Positions 59,601 through 64,000 of a stretch of DNA of 64,000 nt are shown here, one piece after another. Source of the DNA: Atriophallophorus winterbourni (lineage: Eukaryota; Platyhelminthes; Trematoda; Plagiorchiida; Microphallidae); assembly GCA_013407085.1 (NCBI GenBank), contig JACCGJ010009910.1, positions 1 to 64,000 of the forward strand, read 5' to 3'. Every line of letters starts with the position of its first letter. The first letter of the stretch is position 1. The notes under the pieces are model-generated. The model was not told the origin of the DNA, did not search any database, and saw only the letters and a list, made by a program, of their open reading frames with translations. A program made the translations under genes and the position numbers.

Positions 59601-61674
59601 TACTATCAATAAAAGCTGCTTTATATCCACTAGACTGCCATCCTTCATGAGCAATTAACTGCCCAACACCTAGCATATTACTTAACTGTAGAAACTCTGT
59701 GTTCAATCTATAGCTACTCTTACCCTGTCAATAAGACAACATTGCGTACTAGGGTAGAGTTTCAATAGAATGCTATGACGAGGTGCAACGCCTTGTCAAC
59801 ATCACGTGATTAAGAAGCCACGGGCATTCCCTCACAACTCTAGCATACAATATTTAATAGCCACGTTGTTGACATAATCTAGTCTGCACAGCGTAGACTT
59901 TGCTAATCCTAAGCGCCTTGAGTGCTTGATTCTGTGTTTGAACATCGTGGCTCGTAGTAAGAACCCTATGCAACAGTGGCATTAAAGTATAACCTTGTTA
60001 ACAATTTATCCACTGTTTCAAGGCTCACTGAACCTAATCTAACTGTCTCCACCTGATGACGGCAAACAGCCAGAAACCGGTAGTGGAGTGTTATTTTGGG
60101 GATGTGAGCAACACATCACTTTGGTCATCCATATGCGCCTTGAGTGCTTGACCACGAATCACTATGTAATTCTGTGTTTGAACATCGTGGCTCGTTGTAA
60201 GAACCCTATGCGACAGTGGCATCCATGTATAAGTTTGTTTAGCATACAATATCTAACAGTCACGTTGTTGATGTAATCTAGTCTGTACAGCGTAGACAAG
60301 GAACGTCCCATTGTGAACGAACAATCGCAAAAATATAAATTACCTAATATAAATGAAAACTAGCCTCGACGTATGCAGCGAGATACTAGCAATATCGTAA
60401 TGAATGTTAGAAATACTTTTATTCAAAAAAGGGATTCAAGTCAATAATGTGCATATCGGACCCAATCGGTTTTCTTTTGCTGCTTAATGAAGTCTTCATC
60501 GGCAGGCTGTACTTCACATCTTACTACTCGATGATATAAGCTTCGTTATCATAAGTCAAGAGGCTGCAAAGTTAGATTTTATTTCTGATCTACGTTAGGA
60601 AGTTTATTGAAACACAAATAGATGTACATATGAGGTCCAGCTTCCAGAAAACTATCAGATTTTGTTACAAGCGGTTTCGAACTACACGCAAAAGTTATGT
60701 TTTACACCCAATTTTATCTGTTTTCTTTGAGGAAAATTGTTTACTTTTATATGGTACATGTTCGAGGTTTTTTTAGCTTCATTTCACAGAATGGAACGAC
60801 CGGTATCCGTAAACTTCATACAATCTCAGTCACCCTCAAAATTAATTACCGTTTGCATCAAACAACCCGAAATTCAGAGGTTCTGGTCGAAAGTTCTTGA
60901 CTTTTTTGAAGTTATTCCGAGGTAAATAACATATGCAAATATTTATATGTAAACACAGAGTGCTTTAATGAACAGGATTCACTCCACCACCGAATAAGAC
61001 AGTCTTATACGCAGCCTATTTTCAATATGATGTCTGCTTTTTATTGTCAAAGTTCCTTCTAATCAGTTCTCAAGTCAACATTTTAGGAACAAATCTATCG
61101 TCTGCCAATGTAACTAAGCGGATAACTTCATGATTAACGATACTCCACTTGGATACCAACTACATAAATGTTAGGATTATTAATCTAAGTTTATCAATGA
61201 TTTAAATAATGTCAGTTTGTTTAGTAAACATACGAAGTAGACAAGAGCCGAAGACAACCCTGGGGAAATAGGTATCCACGAATTTTCTCAAGTGAAGTAT
61301 CGACGAACACAGGGTTATCTTCTAAATTATTTGTCGTTGATTATTCATTAAAAATCAAGTGAATTTTTCGCACCTGTATTTCCATTTGTCCCGCCAAAGA
61401 AGGCACTCCATTGTCCTCGGCTACTAGGATGAATTTGTATAACTTTTTTGTCTCCCAGTCCAAAGATTTCGAAAGGTTCAAGTAAACTTGTGTCGGGGGT
61501 GAGTGAACGTGCGCATATCCTGGAAAGTTGGGCGCGGACGCGATTTCTGGGTACTTGGTATGTGCAACATAATCAAACATGGACGTCCGATGTTCCGTTG
61601 GTAGCGCGTCGAAACCCAAGGTGGAAAGTTGCACAAGTTCAAATGTTCCAACTTCCTCAGATTTTAAATGATAT
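36348..61674 (-). CDS. delta-protocadherin-like cadherin, gene model of ten exons (5' part missing)
   Basis: Cadherins are calcium-dependent cell-surface adhesion proteins. The exons in order are 61674-61374, 59283-58468, 53731-53621, 51524-51337, 45774-45596, 45080-44770, 43028-42798, 41873-40953, 39294-39219 and 36781-36348. Every junction is GT..AG and the phases fit (in order 0, 0, 0, 2, 1, 0, 0, 0, 1). Joined, they encode about 1188 residues. There are about six extracellular cadherin repeats with DxNDNxP-type linkers (DENDNHP, DLNDNAP, DVNDNTP, DVNDND), one transmembrane helix near residue 780 and a tail of about 390 residues without an obvious catenin-binding motif. The first exon starts inside a repeat, so signal peptide and earlier repeats are missing. 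Introns of up to 5.6 kb are full of repeats. Confidence 0.9.
37740..37836 (+). mobile_element. CR1-like 3' end remnant
   Basis: GTTGTTAAGCTTGTTGCTTT is followed by AGACCATTAAAAACG and TTGAATTACCTTGAATTACC, two copies of a 10-mer tail. The layout is that of the CR1 3' ends at 25.5 kb. No coding part could be recognised upstream. Confidence 0.45.
37985..38200 (+). mobile_element. RT fragment, RTE-like
   Basis: Read across stops, the plus strand gives [14 protein letters not shown] and [20 protein letters not shown]. This resembles the PLFKKGxxxxCxNYRGISL region between RT motifs 1 and 2. It is a short, heavily mutated fragment. Confidence 0.5.
39219..39294 (-). CDS. protocadherin-like, exon 9 (short, cytoplasmic)
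   Basis: The acceptor TGATTTTTACAG and donor AG/GTAAATG bound a 76 bp exon. In the phase set by exon 8 it reads [13 protein letters not shown] and [12 protein letters not shown], then leaves one G for exon 10. It has no stop in that phase and links both neighbours in frame. This is a prediction without an independent family match. Confidence 0.6.
40036..40049 (+). repeat. target-site duplication, left copy
   Basis: GTAAGTGAAGTGAA is repeated exactly at 40169-40182, flanking a 119 bp hammerhead element. Confidence 0.8.
40050..40168 (-). mobile_element. family B hammerhead retroelement, minimal 119 bp copy with 14 bp TSD
   Basis: The insert holds one ribozyme with about 35-45 bases on each side. 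In its own sense it begins CGCTTTGCCACTGTTTCG and ends GATGTGAGCAACACAATACA. The exact 14 bp duplication on both sides defines its ends. It lies in the sense orientation in the protocadherin intron between exons 8 and 9. Confidence 0.85.
40084..40124 (-). ncRNA. hammerhead ribozyme, family B
   Basis: CTGATGA, then CGGC, loop AAACA, GCCA, GAAA, ACCGGT and the site GGTA before GTGG. Stem I pairs CCGC with GTGG (one wobble or mismatch). The 10.1-11.1 pair is C/A instead of the usual G-C, and the cleavage-site base is A. Confidence 0.72.
40169..40182 (+). repeat. target-site duplication, right copy
   Basis: GTAAGTGAAGTGAA, partner of 40036-40049. Confidence 0.8.
40256..40545. repeat. (GATA)n microsatellite
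   Basis: About 290 bp of TAGA/GATA tetramers with variants (GGTA, GATT, GATG). The minus-strand open frame of repeated Tyr-Leu-Ser-Ile is a product of this repeat, not a gene. Confidence 0.97.
40953..41873 (-). CDS. protocadherin-like, exon 8 (membrane-proximal, TM, cytoplasmic)
   Basis: It follows the acceptor TTTGCATAG and starts [10 protein letters not shown] in phase 0, completing the last cadherin repeat. It ends DDSFD at a GTAAGT donor. About 45 residues of stalk precede a strong transmembrane helix ([20 protein letters not shown] and following, about 41705-41615) and a basic stop-transfer CGRRGFRF. The remaining 220 or so residues are cytoplasmic and Ser/Thr-rich. The open frame continues past the donor to 40917, but those codons are probably intronic, given the strong donor. 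Confidence 0.88.
42798..43028 (-). CDS. protocadherin-like, exon 7 (last cadherin repeat)
   Basis: It begins after GTCCAACGAG with [20 protein letters not shown] and contains [16 protein letters not shown] before a GTGAGT donor. ARDPDEG is the calcium-binding DxD region of a cadherin repeat and VQDAGVPP is the usual strand F end. It joins exon 6 (...SFREPSGE) in frame. The acceptor is weak but is the only AG in reach. Confidence 0.88.
43290..43575 (-). mobile_element. CR1-like C-terminal fragment
   Basis: The minus strand reads [20 protein letters not shown] and [20 protein letters not shown]. This is the same C-terminal region as the element at 29770-30363, about 55% similar by eye. Both ends are truncated. 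It lies in a protocadherin intron in the sense orientation. Confidence 0.75.
43945..43986 (+). ncRNA. hammerhead ribozyme, family B, core altered
   Basis: CTCGATGA replaces CTGATGA, so the core is disturbed. Stem II, loop AAACA, GAAA, ACCGGT and stem I with GTGG remain. Activity is unlikely. Confidence 0.6.
44186..44228 (+). ncRNA. hammerhead ribozyme, family B
   Basis: TCCAC, CTGACGA (position 7 may be any base), CGAC/GCCA around loop AAACA, GAAA, ACCGGT, then A before GTGGTG. Stem I CCAC/GTGG is perfect. The 10.1-11.1 pair is not G-C. Confidence 0.68.
44268..44400 (+). repeat. interspersed repeat family D, best copy
   Basis: GTGCTCTTGATCGCTCACTT, TGGCACCGTGTAGAGCGTCA and CCTGCAAGCTGGGAAAGAGC recur on the minus strand at 10515-10640 and weakly at 8670-8740. 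The type is unknown. Confidence 0.45.
44603..44642. repeat. (AT)n microsatellite
   Basis: A pure AT tract of 40 bases in a protocadherin intron. Confidence 0.95.
44770..45080 (-). CDS. protocadherin-like, exon 6
   Basis: After CAAACAATTCAG the split Gly is completed and the frame reads [20 protein letters not shown], with [40 protein letters not shown] and SFREPSGE before GTGAGT. It supplies most of one cadherin repeat (calcium motifs DIDEADN, LDRE and DVNDND) and the start of the next. Confidence 0.93.
45596..45774 (-). CDS. protocadherin-like, exon 5
   Basis: The acceptor CTGTAAATATCCAG gives, in phase 2, [20 protein letters not shown], then [17 protein letters not shown] and [14 protein letters not shown]. 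It ends with one G before GTACGT. AKDKGSP and DVNDNTPEF are textbook cadherin strand and linker motifs, and AENEP starts the next repeat. Confidence 0.92.
45922..45934 (+). repeat. target-site duplication, left copy
   Basis: AAAGAATAAACTT is repeated exactly at 46296-46308, flanking a family B element. Confidence 0.8.
45935..46295 (+). mobile_element. family B hammerhead retroelement with 5' inversion and 13 bp TSD
   Basis: From about 46015 to 46295 the copy runs in the plus sense through one ribozyme. Its first 70 or so bases (GGCTTCGTACAAAGAACCAC, then CACAGAATCACATAGTG) are the unit in the opposite orientation. Exact 13 bp duplications lie outside both parts, so the inversion arose within one insertion event. 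It is antisense to the protocadherin gene. Confidence 0.85.
46210..46253 (+). ncRNA. hammerhead ribozyme, family B, C3/U4 region altered
   Basis: The core reads CCGATGA, followed by CGGC, loop AAATA, GCTA, GAAA, ACCGGT and A before GTGGTG. One core base differs (CTG to CCG), so activity is doubtful. Confidence 0.6.
46296..46308 (+). repeat. target-site duplication, right copy
   Basis: AAAGAATAAACTT, partner of 45922-45934. Confidence 0.8.
46309..48059. other. intron DNA, nothing recognised
   Basis: Unique AT-rich DNA inside the large intron between protocadherin exons 4 and 5. The open frames at 46568-46768, 46970-47167 and 47288-47503 have no motif. Confidence 0.45.
48060..48150 (+). mobile_element. 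decayed hammerhead repeat
   Basis: GACCAACACGCTCCCAATTA, then CGCCTGGAGGAAGACAACAG, TACAAAACCGTTGGTGTCGT keeps the order core, loop, GAAA-like strand, ACCGGT-like stem III and GTGTC, with many changes. It lies just downstream (in minus sense) of the Penelope-like remnant. Confidence 0.4.
48330..49860 (-). mobile_element. Penelope-like element: RT plus GIY-YIG endonuclease remnant
   Basis: Minus-strand pieces read [40 protein letters not shown] (the KGDGxVxxNRxDYxxKM block of Penelope RTs), [26 protein letters not shown] (catalytic YMDD near 49110-49121) and [21 protein letters not shown]-type tail near 48330-48545 includes [20 protein letters not shown] and [17 protein letters not shown]. 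At least three stops and several frameshifts make it inactive. Penelope-like elements are retroelements related to telomerase and commonly carry hammerhead ribozymes. This one lies in a protocadherin intron, in sense. Confidence 0.85.
50909..50950 (-). ncRNA. hammerhead ribozyme, family A, decayed
   Basis: The minus strand reads CCCTACTTGTTGAGTGCAAA, CAGCGTTAAACCGGTCGTGG. The core has two changes and GAAA is TTAAA. Stem I and stem III remain. It should be inactive. Confidence 0.6.
51151..51192 (-). ncRNA. hammerhead ribozyme, family A, near intact
   Basis: CCCTAT, TTGATGA (C3 to T), GTGA/GCAC stem II with a changed loop (AAGCA), GAAA, ACCGTT and C before GTGGAG. Stem I can pair. The C3 change and the lost stem III palindrome probably weaken it. 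Confidence 0.65.
51337..51524 (-). CDS. protocadherin-like, exon 4
   Basis: The acceptor TCTCCAATTTCAG opens [20 protein letters not shown], then [20 protein letters not shown] and [15 protein letters not shown]. Of two GTGAGA donors, the second (after CAAAA) leaves two bases that form Lys with exon 5 and keep the frame. [14 protein letters not shown] and FDRE are cadherin signatures. A 200-codon open frame on the other strand is only its antisense. Confidence 0.93.
52031..52190 (-). mobile_element. second Penelope-like C-terminal fragment
   Basis: The minus strand reads [20 protein letters not shown], then TVHYIM and a stop. It aligns with [20 protein letters not shown] and YTVPNN of the element at 48.3 kb. 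Only this GIY-YIG-linked tail is recognisable. Confidence 0.55.
53184..53195 (+). repeat. target-site duplication, left copy
   Basis: AAAAAGGGATAG is repeated exactly at 53560-53571. Confidence 0.78.
53235..53275 (-). ncRNA. hammerhead ribozyme, family B
   Basis: CTCCAC, CTGACGA, CGAC/GCTA with loop AAACA, GAAA, ACCGGT, A and GTGGTG. Stem I CCAC/GTGG is perfect. It is in sense in the intron after protocadherin exon 3. Confidence 0.7.
53476..53516 (-). ncRNA. hammerhead ribozyme, family B, stem III changed
   Basis: CTCCAC, CTGACGA, CGGC/GCCA with loop AAACA, then GAAAAAGGTA: the ACCGGT palindrome has become AAAGGT. The core and stem I are intact. Confidence 0.65.
53560..53571 (+). repeat. 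target-site duplication, right copy
   Basis: AAAAAGGGATAG, partner of 53184-53195. Confidence 0.78.
53621..53731 (-). CDS. protocadherin-like, exon 3
   Basis: The acceptor ATTGTTTCCAAG opens [20 protein letters not shown] and the exon continues [17 protein letters not shown] to a GTAAAT donor. It carries the linker motif DLNDNAPKF. Both ends are phase 0 and join exon 2 (...KMEQVL) and exon 4 (LTLEENKP) into continuous cadherin sequence. Confidence 0.94.
53838..54300 (+). mobile_element. CR1-like 3' fragment (same family as 30366-31905)
   Basis: The reading frame holds [39 protein letters not shown] and [20 protein letters not shown], then [16 protein letters not shown] in a shifted frame. 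It ends CCATAAATCCTTGATTCC, like its relatives at 31.9 and 35.7 kb. It is antisense in a protocadherin intron. Confidence 0.82.
54895..54940 (-). mobile_element. decayed hammerhead repeat
   Basis: The minus strand keeps AACGAAGACAAACAGTTTAG, then AACCGGTTGTAG. The core has decayed beyond function. Confidence 0.45.
55738..55895 (-). mobile_element. family B hammerhead-repeat fragment with inverted end
   Basis: From 55738 to about 55870 the unit runs in the minus sense (GTTCAGACACAGAATCACAA and CAAGCACTCAAGGTGCTTAT blocks). It then switches at once to the plus sense (AAGGGATGGAGATGTGAGCA). The ribozyme itself is lost at the joint. The inversion sits at the 5' end of the element, as in the copies at 24 kb and 46 kb. 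Confidence 0.7.
57099..57365 (-). mobile_element. CR1-like retrotransposon fragment
   Basis: [20 protein letters not shown] and [14 protein letters not shown] align with the CNYVYRKISQKLSFLKTIFG and IINTYIRPTMEYAV region of the element at 24.8 kb. It is short, frame-broken downstream, and in sense in the protocadherin intron. Confidence 0.6.
57610..57655 (+). ncRNA. hammerhead-like motif, solitary copy of the foldback type
   Basis: CTAACGA, AGCTTC, loop TGTGCTCA, GAAGC, GAAAC, GTTACC. Stem II GCTTC/GAAGC is perfect here and stem I can pair TTGG with CCAA. The core has G5 changed to A. It matches the motifs in both arms of the 6.6-7.4 kb element. Confidence 0.45.
58150..58240 (+). mobile_element. 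family A hammerhead repeat, single short copy
   Basis: It runs from GCTGATCTTGATCCTACTG through the ribozyme to GTGATGGAAATACATGCATA. The layout is that of the copy at 35.25 kb. It is antisense to the protocadherin gene, 228 bp from the end of exon 2. Confidence 0.75.
58171..58212 (+). ncRNA. hammerhead ribozyme, family A, C3 changed
   Basis: CCCTAC/GTGGGG stem I, TTGATGA core (C3 to T), GTGC/GCAC stem II with loop AAACA, GAAA, ACCGGT, and C at the cleavage site. It is otherwise perfect. Confidence 0.8.
58468..59283 (-). CDS. protocadherin-like, exon 2 (large)
   Basis: The acceptor GTCTTGACTTTAG opens [20 protein letters not shown]. One complete cadherin repeat follows ([61 protein letters not shown]). 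A second repeat has an inserted loop of about 40 residues (from [14 protein letters not shown]), then [20 protein letters not shown] and [15 protein letters not shown] to a GTATGT donor. [20 protein letters not shown] is typical of delta-protocadherins. The 816 bp exon is phase 0 at both ends. Confidence 0.95.
59842..59898 (+). repeat. 57 bp direct repeat, left copy
   Basis: AGCATACAATAT...GCGTAGAC is repeated at 60241-60297 with six differences, all transitions. The pair exactly flanks a family B hammerhead element. Confidence 0.85.
59899..60240 (+). mobile_element. family B hammerhead retroelement, about 1.4 units, between 57 bp direct repeats
   Basis: The insert starts inside a unit (AAGCGCCTTGAGTGCTTGAT), passes one ribozyme and ends inside the next unit (GTGGCATCCATGTATAAG). 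So the same unit parts occur at both ends, as expected from a circular or tandem template. It is antisense to the protocadherin gene. Confidence 0.82.
60046..60087 (+). ncRNA. hammerhead ribozyme, family B, best preserved B copy
   Basis: CTCCAC, CTGATGA, CGGC/GCCA with loop AAACA, GAAA, ACCGGT, A and GTGGAG. Stem I CTCCAC/GTGGAG is a perfect six-pair helix. The unusual C/A at 10.1-11.1 and A at the cleavage site are as in the whole family. Confidence 0.78.
60241..60297 (+). repeat. 57 bp direct repeat, right copy
   Basis: Partner of 59842-59898. Confidence 0.85.
61374..61674 (-). CDS. protocadherin-like, exon 1 of the visible part
   Basis: The acceptor CATCTCATTGCAG is followed in phase 2 by [20 protein letters not shown], then [20 protein letters not shown] and [18 protein letters not shown] before GTGCGA. 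It forms the middle and end of a cadherin repeat with a LDWE variant of the LDRE motif and AEDNGVPS. It needs an upstream exon ending in phase 2, which was not found in the remaining 2.3 kb. Confidence 0.9.
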
Positions 61675-62299
61675 CTGCAATGAGATGCATCCGAAATCTA
61701 TGTTGTATATATAGTATGGATAATTGAAATGGCTCATAGCTCTACTATTAATACAATGGTAAATGGAAGTGTGTAGTATATGTGCGTCTGAGGACCGTTG
61801 AAATGTTTTCTTACGTGTCTCAAATTCTAATAACACGAAGGCTGAAAGAAGACTCATGAGATTAGGTTTTTTCTTGGGTTAAGAAGGAATATTAAGGAAA
61901 CATATAAGCCTAATTTTACACTCAATAAGATATAACTCTCCAAAACATTATTCAAATTACCGAAATTCAATTTGAAGTGATGTAAGCTGAACTAGAACTA
62001 AAATTGCATCTAATATGATAACGATGCCTCTTTAATTAAGCGTTTGTAAGTCGTAAAGTAGTAGCATTTAGCGTCCTTTATGCGTTGAGGGAAATAAATT
62101 CATTCAAAATACGAGGACACTAGGACGTTTCTCTATTATAACCCACAGATTACTGTATGAGTTGTAAGTGAAATGTATATTTGTATAATTCAGCAATAGA
62201 ATATAGATTACTGTTCATGCATCAAATTTAGGCATTCAAAGTAGTTCGCAGTCGTATCAGTAGTATATAAAAACTGAGGTTATTTCGCTTTTTTTCGTA

Positions 62300-62452
62300 C
62301 CAATCTTATCCAAGAGAGTGCAAATTGTTTTCCATCCTTCCACTGTTTCGATCGTACGCGGATCACGATCCCACTGTTTCTACCAGATGACGGCAAACAG
62401 CACGAAACCGGTTGAGTGTGTGTGTGTGAGATGGAAATTCAGGCAAATGAGA
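62300..62452 (+). mobile_element. hammerhead repeat with mixed A/B features
   Basis: CCTTCCACTGTTTCGATCGT and ACGCGGATCACGATCCCACT lead into the ribozyme, and GAGATGGAAATTCAGGCAAA follows it. The flanks are of family A, while stem II has the B-like 5' strand ACGGC and the A-like 3' strand GCACG. Confidence 0.7.
62378..62425 (+). ncRNA. hammerhead ribozyme, A/B intermediate, core changed
   Basis: CAGATGA replaces CTGATGA. Then CGGC/GCAC stem II around AAACA, GAAA, ACCGGT and TGAGTG. Stem I is poor, so activity is unlikely. Confidence 0.55.
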
Positions 62453-64000
62453 TTTTTTGAGCATAAACTATTAAAATTTAGTTATGATACACGGCAAGAT
62501 ATCACGACCTACATATACTTGTCACCCATAGTAATCTTGTGTCTAATGAAACGGAACTCCCTTTCATAACGGATCATATTTTAACAATCTTATTTCGACA
62601 TTAAGTTTGCTGGAATTTTCTACAACTTCTATGTAATGATCTTCAATTAGTATAAACCATAAAAGTTATTGTGATGAAAACCGTTTAATCGGAAAATAAA
62701 AGTGATCAATGTTTCACTGCGTTCTAAAAGATGAAAAGCTTTCACTGAGCCATTGTTTTCATTGCTCATACTATTCCCCTCGATGTTAGAAACGAAGAGT
62801 CTTCGCTATTCATAAGTCTTTTGCTGTTTAATTCAGAACCGTTATGTGTACCTAACAATAAAACGCATTTTGGCCGGTATGTAAATCTTCGTTAATCGAG
62901 GACGCCAATCGCACAGTGCCAAACTAATACCAACCGAAACAAAATCAATTGGTAATCCATGGCCTGTTTGATTTGAGCAAAAACAATTTATGACTGCTAA
63001 AACGCTTCGTCGAAAATTTCACCGTTGCGAACGTAAATGTTACCCGTCTTCACCAATATCCGTGTCCCGTAGACAGGGTAACTTTCAATTCTTGAGAATT
63101 ATAACCCCGACATGCATAGCTATCCTACACAATTTTCTGAAAAAGATTCTCTCTAACAAAAGTATAACGGTTTGGTAAGCAACCAGATAATCAACTTCCA
63201 CTTTTGAATCAAATCACACATTATAAATCCACGTAATTTGCCTGTGATGCAACTTTCAAAAGAATCTTTCAAAGAACGTGCATGAAAAAGGATGCATTTA
63301 TCCGCGCTGTGAATGAAAGTATAATCAAAATTCCCGAATAAACTCTGGGAATTAAAAATACAAAAAGTAAGATGACCAATGTATATTAATTGGCGCGATT
63401 GGTACAAGGGTTTCCCTTAGGTGTATACATGGATTTGAGCGTTGATCGAAAGCCATTTGACCCATTAATTTGCAGGATGTTACGTGTACAATTTAAGGCA
63501 ATCAAAGTAATTTGATCCAAGTTGCAACCGTAAATAAATTTATATAAAGAAAATTAGGTAACTAATCATCAGATAGCCGTGATAGAGCATCGATGTCATA
63601 AAAGTTCAGAATAGATCCTAAACCAATGAATTCCCAACGGATTTTTAGTTTCATATATTTTCTGTCACATTTGGAGCAAAAATTCATTTGTCTACAACTA
63701 TAGTTGATTGATTAACCGCAATTTTAGCGTCAGCTTTTTACAACTTCAAAATGAGTCGTGCGTTCAACCCGCCTGGCTCCTTTCCAAGTGACACGCGGTT
63801 AATCTATGGCCTGGTGAACGTCGAATACATTGAAAGATTTGATTATTTCACCCGCAGTTCAACCAACACGTGGAATGCGATTTTAACTTTTGGACACGAA
63901 AATATTCCCAAGGATATTTACAATTGAGAACTGTCTTAAATATACTGCATTCAACTGAAACAACATTGAGTGAATAGTCTTGATGAAGCTTTCAATTTTT
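62453..64000. other. right edge, no firm feature
   Basis: No cadherin exon or other gene could be supported. Two short frames (62960-62892 minus and 63751-63929 plus) are discussed under rejected items. Confidence 0.4.

Noticed and set aside
62892..62960. Possible signal-peptide exon of the protocadherin gene (MDYQLILFRLVLVWHCAIG, minus strand)
   Set aside because: The hydrophobic start is suggestive and the strand is right, but no acceptable splice donor follows before a stop, and no linking exon to 61674 was found.
63000..63100. Minus-strand stretch reading VKTGNIYVRNGEIFDEAF, faintly cadherin-like
   Set aside because: There are no good splice sites in the required phase, and the intervening half-repeat needed to reach exon 1 was not found.
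63751..63929. 59-codon plus-strand frame starting MSRAFNPPGSFPSDTRLIYG
   Set aside because: No family recognised, no splice context, and too short to support on its own.

Overview
This is a eukaryotic, AT-rich, intron-rich and repeat-rich window. It most likely comes from a parasitic flatworm, probably a digenean trematode. The reasons are long introns packed with CR1-like and RTE-like non-LTR retrotransposons, a Penelope-like element, and a tRNA-derived SINE that carries a hammerhead ribozyme, as the Sm-alpha repeats of schistosomes do. The species cannot be fixed from the sequence alone.

Three host genes are supported. (1) At the left edge (1-108, minus) lies one partial exon of a class C GPCR ligand-binding domain, metabotropic-glutamate-receptor-like. 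(2) At 16678-18473 (plus) lie the last two coding exons of a Hakai/CBLL1-type E3 ubiquitin ligase. They carry the second half of the Hakai (HYB) zinc-binding domain, a proline-rich tail, the stop codon and a poly(A) signal. (3) The right half is one large gene on the minus strand, a delta-protocadherin-like cadherin. I could assemble ten exons between 61674 and 36348. Every exon junction has GT..AG ends and matching codon phase, giving about 1188 residues with cadherin repeats, one transmembrane helix and a long cytoplasmic tail. Its 5' end lies beyond the window or was not found.

Layout by region. 1-6.6 kb: the receptor exon and otherwise featureless DNA. 6.6-7.4 kb: a foldback element with a hammerhead-like motif in each arm. 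7.4-12.5 kb: old repeats and a CR1 fragment. 12.5-15.7 kb: an almost complete RTE-like retrotransposon in one frame with three nonsense codons. 16.6-18.5 kb: Hakai exons. 19-26 kb: a SINE hammerhead, RTE and CR1 fragments, and a three-unit hammerhead repeat with an inverted end. 29.8-35.7 kb: two head-to-head CR1 fragments, a complete pogo-type DNA transposon with TIRs and a TA duplication, and another hammerhead. 36.3-61.7 kb: protocadherin exons whose introns hold hammerhead repeats, CR1 pieces and Penelope-like remnants.

The most interesting system is a dispersed family of 235-242 bp units, each with a type I hammerhead ribozyme. It has two sublineages, A and B, and about 20 recognisable copies. 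They behave as non-autonomous retroelements (retrozyme-like). Four copies are bounded by 12-14 bp target-site duplications, a fifth by a 57 bp one, and three copies carry a 5' inversion of the twin-priming kind. The hammerhead stem III is the palindrome ACCGGT with no loop, which suggests cleavage as a dimer. A Penelope-like reverse transcriptase with a GIY-YIG tail, the enzyme class linked to such elements elsewhere, lies decayed in the same region. Several hammerheads sit in the sense orientation inside protocadherin introns.
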